Source: Bugula neritina
Taxonomy: Eukaryota > Bryozoa > Gymnolaemata > Cheilostomatida > Bugulidae
Length of the DNA: 64,000 nucleotides
NCBI GenBank assembly: GCA_964035545.1
Contig: OZ037769.1
Location: 2,511,001 to 2,575,000, forward strand
Direction: 5' to 3'
Every line of letters starts with the position of its first letter. Within the stretch, counting starts at the first letter, position 1. The position numbers and the translations under genes were made by a program. Positions 14,206 through 29,800 of this stretch are shown one piece after another. A model generated the notes under the pieces. It searched no databases, was not told the origin of the DNA, and saw only the letters and a list, made by a program, of their open reading frames with translations.

Positions 14206-14220
14206 CCCCCCCCCCCCCCA
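14206..14220. repeat. Poly(C) tract
   Basis: An almost uninterrupted run of about 13-14 C residues in otherwise AT-rich DNA, upstream of the HDAC start exon. Confidence 0.8.
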
Positions 14221-14889
14221 CCCAAATAGCCTACAGGCGGAAGCTTGCAAATTGCAATATTTGAAAAGCTAGAGATATACTAAATATACCCGGCCTAAAC
14301 TTCGTGCACCAGCAAAACAAGTTTCATGTTATATGATGGAAAATAAAGAACTTCATAGCACTTTAAGGGTATCTCTTGAGAATCTATTTTCTTTGTCAAG
14401 TATATTTTTACAATCTTCGAAATACCATTTTGGTTAGAACCATTAAATCTTCAACTCTTTTTAAATACAAAAATTTTAGAGCTTGTTCAAAGTAATATTT
14501 ATTATTATTAGTTTAAGCTTAGCCCTAGTCATGAGGGCCTTTATAAATTGTTCTGGTCTCTATTTTTTGATTGCCATACTTTTTTAATTTTCAATATACA
14601 CTTGTTGGAATTAGGCTGAATTTAATACTTTGCTATTAGGCAATCAATGATAATAATAATCTAAAATTGATCAATAACAATGATTATAAGACACTGCGCC
14701 GCAATAGGTCACAGTACTCTACACATAATCTCAAAGTTGATTATTAGGCTGGTGAAATATATACTTTATTTAATTGTAGCATCTGTTCTGAAGAAAATGC
14801 TCAAGGCAAGACATGTTATGCAATGATTAAGGGGCATACTCTCCTCACTAGCGTTCTGGAATCTTCTAGGTTTACGTCAAGTCGCAGGA

Positions 14890-17800
14890 ATGTCCGATAC
14901 ACAGAAAAGTCCCGGTTTACAAGGACTGGCTGAACCTGGTGAGATAGTGTCTCTAAAACATGTAGCAAACACCTATTTGGAACCAGTAGTTCCAAATCAG
15001 TGTGTGAGTTGCCAATACCTTTGTGTGTTGATGTAGTATTGTCATCATGTCCAGCAATTCATTTGATGTAGTGGCTCCCGTTTTCTTTCGTACTGAGAAA
15101 TTTGTTGCTTACATCTTGTATTGTTCCTTGCTACTACCTTTGTAGTGTTGATGTAGTATTGTCATCATGTCCAGCAATTCATTTGATGTAGTGGCTCCCG
15201 TTTTCTTTCGTACTGAGAAATTTGTTGCTTACATCTTGTATTGTTCCTTGCTACTATTGCTCACTTACACTGTATCCTTTTTATGTAAATACTATGTACA
15301 CAAATGCTACATAGTGCATAATTGTAGCTGACAGTTGAAAGAAACTGAAAACTTTGTTTTATTACATCAGGTGTTGTAATCTTAGAATGCTTAGTCAGGC
15401 CAAGTGTATTCCAAGTTAGTGTAAGATCTGAAGTCAAACGCTATGGGGAAGGGATGAGAGGAATGAAGTAGGCGGCTCTATGTGAATTTTCTCACACAAA
15501 TTAGAGGCTGAGATAATGAAAAATCCCATATTTATACTTTTGCAACACCCACAATTACAATAGCATAGATTGCTACATCCGTACATCTACATATTGCATT
15601 GCTCCTCTAGCAGTTTCCCCACCCCTCCCCCCACCATCACACCTACACTTTCAGCTAATATCCAATACACTGAGTATATTTATAGGCTGAATAATGTCAC
15701 GGATCAATGGTAGCTTATAATAGTATCATGCCAGACATCAGGATCATATAAATTGTATATTAATTAGGGATATCCATCCTTTGTGCATAGTCTTGGTTTT
15801 AATAAGGTAAACTCTAGTACTTCTGTAGTTAAAACTCCATCTGCCTGCAGCACTCAAAATCAGTTTGTATTACGTATTGGTATATAGCAATTATTACCAG
15901 CTCATTTAGCCCAAGTAAACCAATTTACCATCAATAAATAACTAATGAAATTGCTATATCTGTTCAATTACCTGTTTGCAAGCTTTGGCATTCGTCTTGC
16001 ACTTTCGGCCAGGGTCTTTTCAACCAGGTCACGCATGTCACGGTTTATTGATTAGAGCTATAAATAGACACTGTTAGATAGAAGTATTTGTTCTACTGCA
16101 CGCAATGCTAACAGTTTTGCAATAATCTCACTTGTGTTACGCAGTACACTACTCTAACGGCTTGCCTTTGTTTTCACTTTAGTCGTTATCTTGTGCGAAG
16201 CCTGAAAACTGTCCTTTTGTAACAAACCAAGTTTCAACAAAATTCGGCGAATTTGCCTAGTATGTGATGGAGGAAACAGTTCATTGCAAACTCAGTTCTC
16301 TGTTACCGTCCCTTACTAGTATTTTACTCAGTATCACTCACTTAGAAATACTATAGTCATAGTCCTTTGAAAGCACTCAGTCTCACTCACTTTGGACGCA
16401 CTCAGTCTCACTCACTTAGAGACACTGTATTCTTAGTCCCTTGGAAACACTCATAACTACTAGTCCCTCTAATAGTCTACTATTTGTTATAGAAAACACT
16501 AAGAGAATTTTTTATAGCTGCCAGTGAAATAACCATTCTATAGGTGAATTATTTACTCTCGCCCTTATGCACTCCGGTGCACCACCAAACTTTTATATTG
16601 ACTTAATTCTTGCTTTGGGCTCATCATAGTTACCTTTAGGAACATCGAATTACGTTTTCCATGAAACTTTTGGATTATTGCCATTTCTAATGTTTAGCAC
16701 TACTGAAATTTTCAGGTGATTTTCAGTTGCAGTAGGAGTAAATTGAGAAATGCCTACTCTTCTAAGTTGTTGTATTTTGCTTTCAAACTAACAGACATGA
16801 TCTGATTCTTTCACTTGTGCTTTCAATTAACTAGGAATTCATTCACTGGGCTTGATTTTATAAGAGGTTTTTCATAGCTTTTAGCAGGCCAAATTTTTTC
16901 CACTTGTTTTTATTGGACTCTAGTGCCTTGCCCAGGTATATAGGTTGTGAACTCAACTTCTCCAGGTGAGCTGGCAGGTAGATTTCTATCAGTTGTTAGT
17001 TTTGTAATAGATTTCTACTAGTAGTTACTATAGTTTACATTACTGGTATGCAGCTCCCCAAATTTAAACAATAAGTTCAATTGATTTGGCTATCAACTGG
17101 TGTGAATTCATCATTAAACTTGTATTAGAGATATACTACTAGTTGGCCTCCATACTGGCCTATTAGTTGACCTGCTGGAGGTCAACTTCAGATTGTCTGA
17201 TTTACTGTTTGTTTAACTCTTTGCCAGTTTTTTCTCACCAATCTCCTGTTTGTCCTGCTACTCCAAACTAAAGACCTCTACCATCTACCTTTTCTTGTAA
17301 TAATCTCTCTGGTGTTGGATGCTAGTAGCTGTGTTGTATTGTGGAGTTTATTCAGTCATTTCTAGGTTACATAAGCGTTGCCATCCTTGGGGACTCTCTA
17401 TATTTAGATATTAGAATCTTATTTGGTTATTAATTCAAGAAAAAATGATACTCCTAGTAACTACCTGCCTACCTGAAAAATATTGACAGGTGAGAAATGC
17501 AGTTCAGTCTTAGTATGATATTGGCAGGTCTCTACAGAACTGATGCTTTTCTATTTTGACTCCTGGACAATTGTGTTTTAGAGTTGTCTGTCCGCCATTA
17601 ACAATAGTTTGGAGTTATCGTTACAAACACTCCTACTAAGCTAGTTTACGATGTGTGTTGATAATTAAAGTCATCTGGTTTTGATAACAGTCTGTTGCCT
17701 TGATAGAATTGATATTACTTGTTACCATAGAGTTACCCCACACATCACAGCTTTGTTATGCATAAATTTCTACAAGCAGGTTGGACTTGATGAAAAATGC

Positions 17801-20800
17801 AGTTAGTTATGTGCCTAGTAAGATATTAGATATATATGGTTATACTGCATTGCAACACAATGTAAATAGTAAATTAAAACCCTGTTTTTATATTGCTCGC
17901 ATGTCCTTTTTATGTAGCTTATGTTAGAAAAATGTCAGTTAAAATAAATTGCTATATTTGTTTTTTATATGAAATTGTAAATATAAAACATGTAATTTGT
18001 TGTTGTGTCTGTTTGTGTTGAATGGTACAGAGATTAAATGTGACACAACGCTCTACTATGACCATTTCCTGTTGATACACAAACCACTGCCTAGATCTGT
18101 GGCAGGATTTGGTAATTTGTTGGTGCAAAATTGGTATTTCCATCAAAACCTATCCATTCATGTCATGTCATTAACAGTGATTTAATTTTATACATTATGA
18201 AGCCGAAACTTGCCATTTAATCTGGCAAGGCTTATATAAATTATGATAATGAAAAACTTTGTCACCCACTGTTAGTTGCAAGACACAGTACTAGAGGAGT
18301 TGTTGAGGTATTGTTGTGTTATGAATTAATGCTGGCTCTAATGGAGCTTGCGTCACTCCTTATATCAACCTTGCCTTGTCAACTCGATATGCGCCCATTT
18401 AAATCTACTGTAAAGAAAAAAATTTCGCTACTCTAGTCATCAACTTTCGTGTACAAATTTAAGCAAAAATTTTCAAATTATGCTTTATTGTTTACATTAT
18501 TTGAAAGATTCCATTGCTCCATAGATTCATATTATCTATCAATAATTAGCCATACGTTATTTGAATTATATTTTAGATGTTTGTTTTTTTCAATAGCTTG
18601 TTCGAACTAAATAAACTTATATAAAATATTGATAATGTATTTAAATATTTCTGAAATCATTTTGTAGATAAATTTTTTATTTATAAATGTTACATTTACT
18701 TTCAAGAAAATTAATTGTTATAGTTGCGCACCGTTCTTTACCTAATAAAGTACGCACTAATGCGGCACTTATTAGCGGCGTTACGGTACATAGCGTAAAT
18801 GCCCATTCAAAGTATACAATACTCCAATTACGTTTCAAGGGCGGCTCATTACGCGCAAGGATTCCTACTAGATTAGTTGCATCTGTAGCGAGCCTTGGAC
18901 ATTTCTTAGTAGAACATCTCTGGTTGAGACTAGTGATTACTTAGTAGTGCCTCTACCTATGTTGTTTTAAGGTAAATACTAACGCTTGTTTTGGCTCACA
19001 CTGGTAGCTAGTAACAACCCACTTGTTTGAGTATAGTAAGTCATTTACTAGCTTGTTTACTACAGGTATGTGGTCTCACTATCAAATTGTTTACTATTTC
19101 TAATGTAGGTATTGAACTTAATTTTATCATCACCAGCTAGAATTTAGAGACTTTGCTGGTTTTTTGTTATTTTCATTTCATTACGTTTAGCAAGTCTAAA
19201 GAAATGATAATGTAACTAAACTTTTTGTAAAGCACCGTGAAATGTTATCAACTGTCTACCAAATGGCTCTTCTGTTGAATATATTTCAACGCCTCAACTT
19301 TTTCTCTTAGAATTAGTTGACGACACTCTGCTAGACTGTCAGTTCTTTCTATGCCAGGGCTAGAACTTCCTATCCTAAATAACGCAGACAGTAGTTGTAG
19401 CGAAAAAGCTTTGAACTAGGCTCTTTAGTCATCATAAATTTAATTAAATCAGTGGCTTTAACTGCTTGTTTCTTCAAGTTACACTTTCTGCAAATCATAC
19501 TTGCTTTACATTTTGTATAGATTAGTCGGCAGTTTTGCCAAAAATATGGCTGTAATTTGACTTTTCTGTTTAGGATCAAAATAGTAGAGCTCATGTGTGT
19601 TGCATTTAGATCTATCTCTTGAAGGTCATCAGAATTCCTGGCCTACCTGCAGCCTACCTGCAGCCTACCTGCCAATGTATTTATGATTAATGAGGAATGT
19701 GAGATTGGGGTAGAAAGTCAAAATTAGATGTTGAAATGATAACATTTCATGAGCTGTTAAATTCTTAGAACTCTTGAGCAGGCAGTGATACCTACAAAGG
19801 TGCTGCCGCAAACCTCTACCTACGCTTTTACTAGTGTTCAGTCAATTCAAATACTTATTTGAGTGAAATACTGTTGTATTTCACTGTTAGCAGCCCTACC
19901 ACACAGCACAGTGTACAAAGTGCTCCAAATTACGTATTAAGTGCTCCATTTCAGTCAAGGCCAAGTTTAATATTGCACCAGAGGCTTTAATTAGTTCTTC
20001 TCTTTGGTAGCAGTTCACATAATTCAATAAATTAAGAGCTGAGTTAGATGATTTCTTGAATTTTCTGCCTAGCGTCTACCTTGAGCCCCTGCCTCTGGCC
20101 TCCACTAATCTAATATGCTGGTTTCTCATTGATTATGACGTGAGGGCCATTTACGTTAACATCCTTATGTAATCCCACATTTGTCAAATTTGGTGATCTA
20201 CTATGTGGGGGCTCTTCAAAGTATGTACGTACAGGGAGGTTTAATCCCTAAACATTAGGATTACCGTTTCTCGACTAAGTCATGCATAGTTGTAGTGCAG
20301 CTCTGTCACGGGCTGGCTGTCAGCTGTGTGTAATCTTTTTTTAGAAAGATATCCCCAGTCAGCATGGCTTAAGTTAGTTTGCAACTGCATATAGTTATGA
20401 CGTCAATTACAATGGCATTGGGTGTATTTGTGGTTAGCATAATATTATGGTAAGACACTATGATAAATATTATACAGTTACTCTGTAATAAGTCGGTCAT
20501 TATCCTTCACTATTCATCTTGCAGATTTCACCTGCACATGTCATCATTATCCTTCTCCAATCTGCAGATTTCACCTGTACACATATTCAACTTCTTTTTA
20601 CCATAGCCACCTAGTATGTCTCCCAGCTCCATCTTTAAATTATTCCAAGTCATCAAACTACGACCAAAACAACGTTTGTTTATTGCAATAGCCAAAACTA
20701 GTTTTTCTGTGACACTGTTGCATCTAAATACAACGGTAAGGAGTTGTATCATTATGTTGGGTGTTTTCTATCCAGCCTTATGGAAGAATAAATGGTGTGG

Positions 20801-23800
20801 CCAATTATCCAACCTTCTGTGAAATATTTTATTACTTCTTCACATTTTTGGTGCAAATCGATGCCAATTTTTAGTATGTTTTGCAATTGATGTAGCTCTC
20901 AAATGAGACATGGCTAATCCCTGGTTGACTGGTGTGTTTAATGTTGCCTCTTGAGGACTAATATGTTATTGTCAGGTAGTGAAGCAACAGGTGATTCCTC
21001 TGATATGTTTCGTAAGTCTTCTTAGACAAAGTTGACTGAACAAGCAGAGAGAAATAAAACTTTGAGTGATTCAGGAGGTGGTAGCTCAGCCATGCTGTAA
21101 CATTTCAATAGAAAGTTGTGCCAGGCAAATGGGTTAGATTTAAGCTGTCTGTTTTTCTCTCCCCGTGGTATTTAGTTTGGTGTTTTTTTGTTTTTAGCTG
21201 GACAATGCTAGAGATGTAAAGAGCTTTTCTAAAGCTATTCTACTTTATTTCCAGCATTTCAGATATTTTTTGAAACTGAAATTGGCTTATCCATATGCCT
21301 TTTTTTGAAAGCCAAGTTTGCTAGCTTTTTGCTATCCGTGTTTTCTTGATTATTGTTAGGGTAGAAGTGGTATACATTCATCTCTTGCTTACTTTGCAGA
21401 AACTCTCACTTCTCCCGAGACTACTCTAGTGGCAGACGTTGCGAGGGCCAACATGGAGGTGAACGCTACTTCTACGAGAGTTCACGACCTCACGTCTGCT
21501 CTCAGAACCTCTGCTGAGAAAGGTGGGTGTGCAGGTAGAAAGGTGGGTGTGCAGGTAGAATGTTGGTGTGCAGGTAGAATGTTGGCGTGCAGGTAGAAGG
21601 ATATAAGTAGATTGAGATAATTCACGGAATTTATCTCTGCATATTCATCAAGTACTAATTTATGTAGCAGTCAGTTATTGTCATGGTGTTTTTTATGTTG
21701 TAAATTACGTAGACTACAAAGCACTGCGTAGTCTTTTAAACTGGTATTTTTTCAACCACACCTTAAATAAGAATGTTAGTTAAAATATACTGCATCGGGA
21801 TATATGTTCAAAATATGTAAATTATAATTGCAAAGTCAACTGTCGTAATGAACTGTGCAGGGTGAAGCTTGCATTGAACCACATCTTTCTTCTTATTTTT
21901 GACCAACATGGAAGTCGATGATCCTGTATTTTTATTATGTGTAATTACTGCATGCAGTCGAAACATTCTGGAAAACTGTGGAATGACTTTCAAAGCTAGC
22001 AACGTGTGTGTTTTTAGATCTAATGAGGTGTTTTTTTTAATTTAAAAACCCCTAGCTCGGTGTCTCTCAGCACATGTCTGGTTGTTGTAGCAGGGGATGG
22101 CAAGATGTTTGTTAACCCGTATTTCCCTCAGACGATGATGTCAGCCATGTCGCTACCGTTTGTCAACCAAGATATCATGAGTCAGCAGCACCTGCTGACT
22201 CAAATGCAGATGCTGTCGTTCTGTAACCAGGTTCAGCTCCTCCAGCAGCACCAACAGAAGAAGATTCTAGCTGACAGCGAGAATAGAGTACAAGTGGGTC
22301 TCCTATCTCTTCCTCTCCCCCCCTTTCCCTCTTTCTTCCTCTCTCTATAGATATATATATTTATGAGTACATTATATCTTGGTATCAAAACAATATTAGT
22401 AAAATGTATAGTCTTCATTAAAACTAGTAGGAAATTGCTACTAGCATTGTTAGGAATGTTTGCTCTCAAGTAACTAGTTTGCAACATAGTAGAGCCATAG
22501 TTACTTGTTAATTTTATCATGTTTACTTTTTATGCAACTCCTGTTATACTAAGACCAAAATATACTTGTTTATCGCTTGTGTTACCATTACGTGAGTAAT
22601 TAGGAAGTGTTGCTGCAGCGTTGGACTACCATTTCAAGAGTAAATGAATGCTGCAACACACACTTGTTAGGTCACGCTGTTCTATAACTACTCCGAAAGC
22701 ATTTTGGCACCAAGAAAGGTTACTGGTGCTCCAAATATAGCAACGCACCTACCATCTGTTTTAACTGACTGTTTGAATAGTTATCTCTAAATATAGAATA
22801 TGTAATAATTTTGCTTGATTTTTGCCATATTTAGATGAAAAATTTGGCAGCTTGGTGCTTGTTTTGACATTTGATCTTTTATACATGCCACCAGAATAGC
22901 TTGGAATGCATGTTGGTGAGCTGAAATAGTTGCTGGGAGAGTAGAGCTGAGTAGTGTAGTATAGCTGCCTGCCCTGTTGTAGAAACTGTTTGCCGAGCAG
23001 GAAAGACTGAAAGAGATAGAGGAGCAGCGAATGGAGATTCAGAAACTGTCACTGCTTAAACAGAAACCCAAAGAACAAGAAAGTATGTAAACACAGTACT
23101 GTTTGGGCGCATTGTTGTCTAGGTGTGACGTTGTGTTGGCACAGTGTATTGTAGGTGTACTGCTGTTAGTGCACGGTCACGTGTGAGTTTGGTATCACCT
23201 AGCAACAAGATCACTCGTCACCATCATGGTGTAGTACTGTGCTCTCTGTACAGTGGGGTTGGTTTGTGCGAGTTTAGTATATGTTTTGGTGCGTCAACTG
23301 AGGACATCATCAGTTCTGCACAGATCTGCACAGATCTGCACTGTTCTGCACAGTTCTGCACTGTTCTGCACAGTTCTGCACTGTTCTGCACTGTTTTGCA
23401 CTGTTCTGCGCAGTGGAAGTGGTCACAGATCACACCTTCTGCTAATTAAAGCTTCTGCTCCCAGACATGCTATGGAGTGAATCTAGTCATGGTTTGTCTG
23501 TGTATTCAGTCCCAGTGAGCACCAGTTGCCCTCCATTACCCCCTCAGCAGATACAACTAGTAGTCAAGTTCCCTGGTCCAAATACTCCTCTGTTTCTGGG
23601 TATTAGTCTGGACTTCACTAGGGATATGCTGGTGTACACGGAGTGACAGGAAGTGGCAGAAACTCTCTTCTTAATGGCTGAATATGTGACAGCAGTTGTT
23701 AAAGTCCTGCCTACACTTGTGTGCTCTGGCATATGTTGGCTTGCGAACTCAAGGTTTATTAGTTCTTGGTTAGTGAACTGTTGAGCTGGTCATCACTTCC

Positions 23801-26800
23801 TTCCGCCATTTTCTATAAATAGATTACCTGTGGGAACTCTTCTATACTCGTAGATTCATATTCTCTACCTTAGCTTAGTACTGCTCCGTCTTATCATTCT
23901 TATTGTTTGCAAATTGGTGTCTTTAACTTCACTATTTTCCCCTAAGAACGAAATTCACCTCATTTTCGACTACTTCCTGTGACTAAAGTTGTGTCCCCTG
24001 TGGATAATAAATGGCCCAGTAAATGGTTATTGCTATAATTTAACTAGATGTTATTACATAGAAGTTTGTAAATAAGCTGTGGTATTCTGTATTGAGCAGT
24101 GGGGTTCATATATTGGGATTCCTTTTTAATCCAAAGTACTTCATCCACCATAACCTATTATTATCCTGTGTGTATGACTCATATTATGCAATATGATATA
24201 AGGAGGACTGTATTGCTGTAAATTTTATTAAATTGACCTTGATGGTTTCTAACTACATGTGTTACTTTATAACTCATTGTATTTTCTCTGTGGCTGCTTC
24301 TATTACTTTGTTTATTACCACTGTACTACTGCTTGTATTACTATATTACTGCTTATATTACTGTATTACTGCCCATATTACTATATTGATGTCTATATTA
24401 CTATATTACTGCTTGTATTACTACTATATTACTGCCTATATTATTACTGTATTACTGCCTATGTTGGTGTATACTATGCGGCTCTGTGATTGTTAAGGTG
24501 CCGTAGCATCAGATGAGGTAAAGCTGAGGCTGAGAGCCACATTGATGAATAAACAAAGAAGAACAAACGTGCACAACCAATCTCAGGGAGATATCAGTGA
24601 CTCCGTCAACCGCTGGTTGGTCTCCCTTTCATTTGTCTGTACTGTGGTTAATTTTGTAACAATATATATAACTATGCGTAATCATAATTTTGTTTTCTAC
24701 ATAGCGTTTTCTTACAACGAATCAAAATATGGGACGATATTGATTTTTCGCATTTCTTGTTTATATCTGGCGTGATTCAGCCCCTTCAATCTGCCGTGGT
24801 AGATATTTTTAGCATTGGCAGATGCAAAAGGCCTTTGTTGATACCAAACCTTGCTTTGCCCGTACATTTCAATATCCTCAGGGCATGAGATATTTATTCA
24901 TATTGCAGTCATTAGCACTTCAATGTTGTCTAACATTTCTGGCAGTTGTGTATGATTTTATTTCACATCACTTTGTGTACAGTTTTTAATAGCATTCAAA
25001 TGGTACCTGGGGGAGCGCCAAGATAGAGTGCTAATCACCCTATTAGTCGATTCTATTTTAGGCCCACTTGTGTTAGTGTAGGCTAGTTGATGGAGTTTGC
25101 CTAAGCATCTAGCTTCCATGTTTATCATGGAGTAGGATTAAAATAACCTTGTACACTCTTTCAGATGTTATTTGTGTAACTAATTACTATTAGCTGCCCA
25201 CACAGCCTTGCCTGTTCTCAATTCATTGAACTTACTTTGAACTGACTACTTGTTAGCTGAAATAGTACTCTCGGTTTGTTTGTTAATTGTTTTTGCAACG
25301 TGGCCTGTTTCTTATCTAATCTTTTCTTATACTTTAAATATGTGTAATTCTTGTTATTTCGTTGCATGCGTTTTTGTGGAGATGTAGAGAGAAAGTCACG
25401 TGACTTGTCTGCCCCTGTACTTGTAGGAGTCGGTCCCAGTCTAGCACGAGTCCCCCATCTGCTCATCCTACTTTCAGCTCCAGTATTTCTCCTCCATCCA
25501 CTTACCCCAGTGCTGGAGCTTTCTCTCACACACATGGTACGTACGTCACTTTATACACACTGTAACCCAACTGTGCTGAGAGGAAGTGATGTCATATCTC
25601 ACTGTATCCTGTCTCTCTGTCTGAGCAGGTAAGGATATAGAGTTCCCCATAAGGAAGACGGCCTCCGAACCCAACCTCAAAGTCAAGTCCATGTTGAAAC
25701 AAAAGCTAAGTCAAGACAGACGAAATAGTCCATTGATGTCTAGGAGAAGACAGCTTGGCAAACTCTACCACAGTCAGCTCTCAGGTTAGATGTCCTTGTA
25801 CTGTCAGTTTACTCTCAGTATTTTATAAGAAACTCTGTTCATAGTTTCTGTGGAATATTTAATTTTTTATTAGTTTCTGCTAGTTCGACATTTACGGGTT
25901 CATCACGCCAAACTGTGGCAGAAAACTTCCCGTTGTTTACGCACTGAATAGATTATCAAAACCTCCCCCTTCTGTATCCACTCTTTTTTCATGCTCAAAA
26001 TCCTTACTTTTTGTGGTGCTTTTTCAACAATGTCCTTTGCTTGAAATAATGGTAGTCGTTTTGGCTTTGCTCCCATTTTTCATTTTCCTTTCTGTTAGTT
26101 CAGTAACTGGAATTGATAGGAGATGGATGCGTCTACACTGAAACAAGATGTAATATTTTAAAATTCTGCCCCTTTGATGTGATATATGTTGGGAATGTCA
26201 GGCTATATTAATTGCTAATTCAATCAATAATACATGATTTTATGTTGGTCGTATTGGCAATTATTTCCCCTTTTGGTTTTAGTTGAAACGGGTCCAGTGA
26301 ACGGTGCAGACCCCTCCTCATCGTCCCCACCCGTTCCTCTCAACCTTGGATCCACGCCAGCCATTTCTAAAGAAGTACAGAAAGCTGCCACCAAAAGATC
26401 CTTTGAGGTCAGTCGAAGTTTAAATTATTCACTCCTTCCGCTTCCTTATTACCAGCATTAGAGTGTTGGTGTGAAATGCTGCTTCTAATTTTACTTCTAG
26501 TAACTTTTCTTTAAATTACCAAATGGCAGTTCACTCAGTCAGGAGATCTTGAGTTGTTCTGTATCTTGTATTTTACAGCTACGTTGATGGATATAGTAGC
26601 TTAGACTTAGGACTCTTACCCACAGTAGCTTAGACTTAGGACTCTTACCCACAGTAGCTTAGACTTAGGACTCTTACCCACAGTAGCTTAGACTTAGGAC
26701 TCTTACCCACAGTAGCTTAGACTTAGGACTCTTACCCACAGTAGCTTAGACTTAGGGCTCTTACCCACAGTAGCTTAGACTCAGGGCTCTTACCCACAGT

Positions 26801-29800
26801 AGCTTAGACTTAGAGCTCTTACCCACAGTAGCTTAGACTTAGGGCTCTTACCCACAGTAGCTTAGACTTAGGGCTCTTACCCACAGTAGCTTAGACTTAG
26901 GACTCTTACCCACAGTAGCTTAGACTTAGGACTCTTACCCACAGTAGCTTAGACTTAGGGCTCTTACCCACAACTTTGGTAGCTTGCCTCTGCTTTGATT
27001 TTTCTTACTTGCCAAGTTCGACTTTTATTTTGATTGATGTTAGCCTCAGAAACACTAACTCTACTACACACAGTTGCGTACAATCACACTCTATAAAGTT
27101 AACCTGGTTTCCTTACTGGCTGTGAGATAGCTTAGGGGTGTAGGGCAGTGGCAAACATTAGCTGTACTTACTACTCCAGTCGTTGTGGTTTCACTGCCTG
27201 CATTCACGTCAGAGAGATATAAATAGCTCTACAGTTTATAAGGTTATCATATTTGAAATGTCTAACAATAAGAGATTCTAATTATATGTAAATACAAGCA
27301 TTTCTGTTCCAGTTCAAATCCTTAGAATATTAAATGCCCTTGAAATTATAATTGAGATCTAGATTTACATGAGCTTGCAGTGTTATTATACATGCTGTGG
27401 TTCCTTTACAACCCCTGTACAGTAAGTACCCTTACACCCCTGTACAGTACCCTTACACCCCTGTACAGTACCCTATCTCCACAAACTCTGCTAACTGGTA
27501 GTTTGACTTTGTGATATCCAAGATTGTCATCGTATTGGCAACATTTCAACACTAAATGCTTGGCAAGCCTTTATCTACACACTGAAGCTGTCTAGTTGAC
27601 AATTGCCAATCCAACAATCAACAATTTACAGTAAAAAATGTTCTCCGCATTCATTGATGTGCATTCCTCGTAATACGTAGAAATGTTCACGATGGAGTAG
27701 GTGCAGGCTGCAAGTTGTTTGTGTTGCAGGAGGCCAACCGACCTAAGCTGCCAGATAATGTGTACATCTCGATGCCAAATATATCTCTTGGCAAGGCACA
27801 GAACTCTCAGCCGGTAGGTTCAGGATTAAACTTCTTTAGAAGAGTTTCAGATAAATCTTGTAAGCGTCAGTGGTTGAATATAACTATAAGAGTTATTGCC
27901 GGTGTTTCTATTCCATCTGTCTCCTAATATCTCGTTTGGTCGTGTTGCAGAACAAAACCCTGACGGAGGCGGAGATCCGGGCTAAGCAAGCTCACCAGTA
28001 CGGCCTGCCTTTGACGGGACACATTTACTCTTCGCCATTCCAGAGGTCATTGGCAGGTGAAGAGATTATTGAATTGAACATAGCATATATATTACTGTGT
28101 ATAGCATATATATAACTGTGTATAGCATATATATTACTGTGTATAGCATATATATTACTGTGTATAGCATATATATTACTGTGTATAGCATATATATTAC
28201 TGTGTATAGCATATATATTACTGTGTATAGCATATATATTACTGTGTATAGCATATATATTACTGTGTATAGCATATATATTACTGTGTATAGCATATAT
28301 ATTACTGTGTATAGCATATATATTACTGTGTATAGCATATATATTACTGTGTATAGCATATATATTACTGTGTATAGCAAATATATAACTGTGTATAGCA
28401 TATATTTTACTGTGTATAGCATATATATTACTGTGTCTAGCATATATATTACTGTGTATAGCATACATATTACTGTTGTATATATTACTGTCGTATATAT
28501 TACCATGGATCATTCAGGCATGACGGAAGAGGAATATGTACACAGCTTATCTGCCCTCACGGCCATGCACGACGTAAGACGCCTCGCCCACCCGTACCTC
28601 AGTAAACCCCCCAACCTCAACGCCTCTCTGGACCAACAGACACTGGTTAGTTCCTCGTGCACTTGTTTTGAGAGTCAACTTGACCTTTATCGGTGACCTC
28701 TGTCGGCAGCCATCTTGTGACGTGTGTTCAACACACGCTTATCTTTCAACTGTGTGAAGTGTGTTTATTTTAGTATCAGCTAATGTGAACATACATTATT
28801 ATTATTATTCCAGTTAATGTAATCTTCTTATCAGTATAGTGAATAATGGCAGTAGAAAGCCTGTTGATGGTGTGTGCCAGTGCTTTACACTGCTCTAATC
28901 TGCTAATATTAGCTCCAACTAACATGGAGTGAAAATACTCTTAAAGGTTAAAAATGGAATGGTTTAATTACATGATTAATGTGGGCAACAATATACATCA
29001 AAGGGCTAATGCATTGCAAACTCTCCCATCAACAACCTCTGATCTGTGCGGTTGTTTGCTTCAAACAGAATAACACCAGTTGAATTCACCAGCGTATAAA
29101 TGTCACACATCAATCACTGGCTGAGTGTGCTGTACCCTTGATGAGGAACTGTTATGTAATTGTTTATATACAGAAATATATTTGTAATGAGTGGGTTTCA
29201 CAATGCAGCCAGTCATGGAATAAATGAAAATTGTTTTTCAGTTGCACATGAATTCGTCAAAGTAGAGAATATCTTATAAAGAATATTTCAATTTTGCAGC
29301 TATTCAGGGAGGGGGGCTGACTTTGCCTAAAATTTATTCTAGAGAACCGAAGCTACTTGCCGCACACAATAATTTCAGTGACTGCAATTAATATTATTGT
29401 GTTAGATAATATAGTACCACATTATATAACTACATAATATAATACCACATTGTATAACTACATAATATAATACCACATTGTAGAACTACATAATATAATA
29501 CCACATTGTATAACTACATAATATAATACCACATTGTAGAACTACATAATATAATACCACATTGTAGAACTACATAATATAATACCACATTGTAGAACGC
29601 ACAAAGACACATGAGACACCAGAAGCCTTTGTCCCGGACCCAGTCACTCCCACTTCCTGTTATGCGGCCGGAAGCCGCTGCCTCCATCCTGCTGCCTCAG
29701 CAGCAGGCTCTGCTGGAGCACCAGGAGTTGGTGAAGCAGCACCAGGACCAGCTGAACAAGCAGCATCAGAAGAAGATGGTGCTCGGGGTGAGTGACCTTT

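Larger units (their letters stand above)
7833..14889. other. Intergenic region between divergent SFXN5 and HDAC genes
   Basis: No coding exon recognised. It should contain the promoters and any 5' UTR exons of both genes, but I cannot place a start site. It holds a purine-rich GGATGAAGGGGGAG repeat (about 8320-8460), degenerate trinucleotide-like tracts of ACTATTAGTATT (about 10960-11050) and GAGTATCAGTATGAG (about 12020-12150), a palindromic E-box at 11818, and a poly(C) run near 14206. Short open frames near 9930-10350 resemble no family I know. Confidence 0.5.

Noticed and set aside
28025-28696. Open frames of 146-199 codons on both strands (YSIYITV and NIYAIHS repeats)
   Set aside because: A 21-bp array inside HDAC intron 10. 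The end of the plus-strand frame overlaps the true exon 11 only from 28518.
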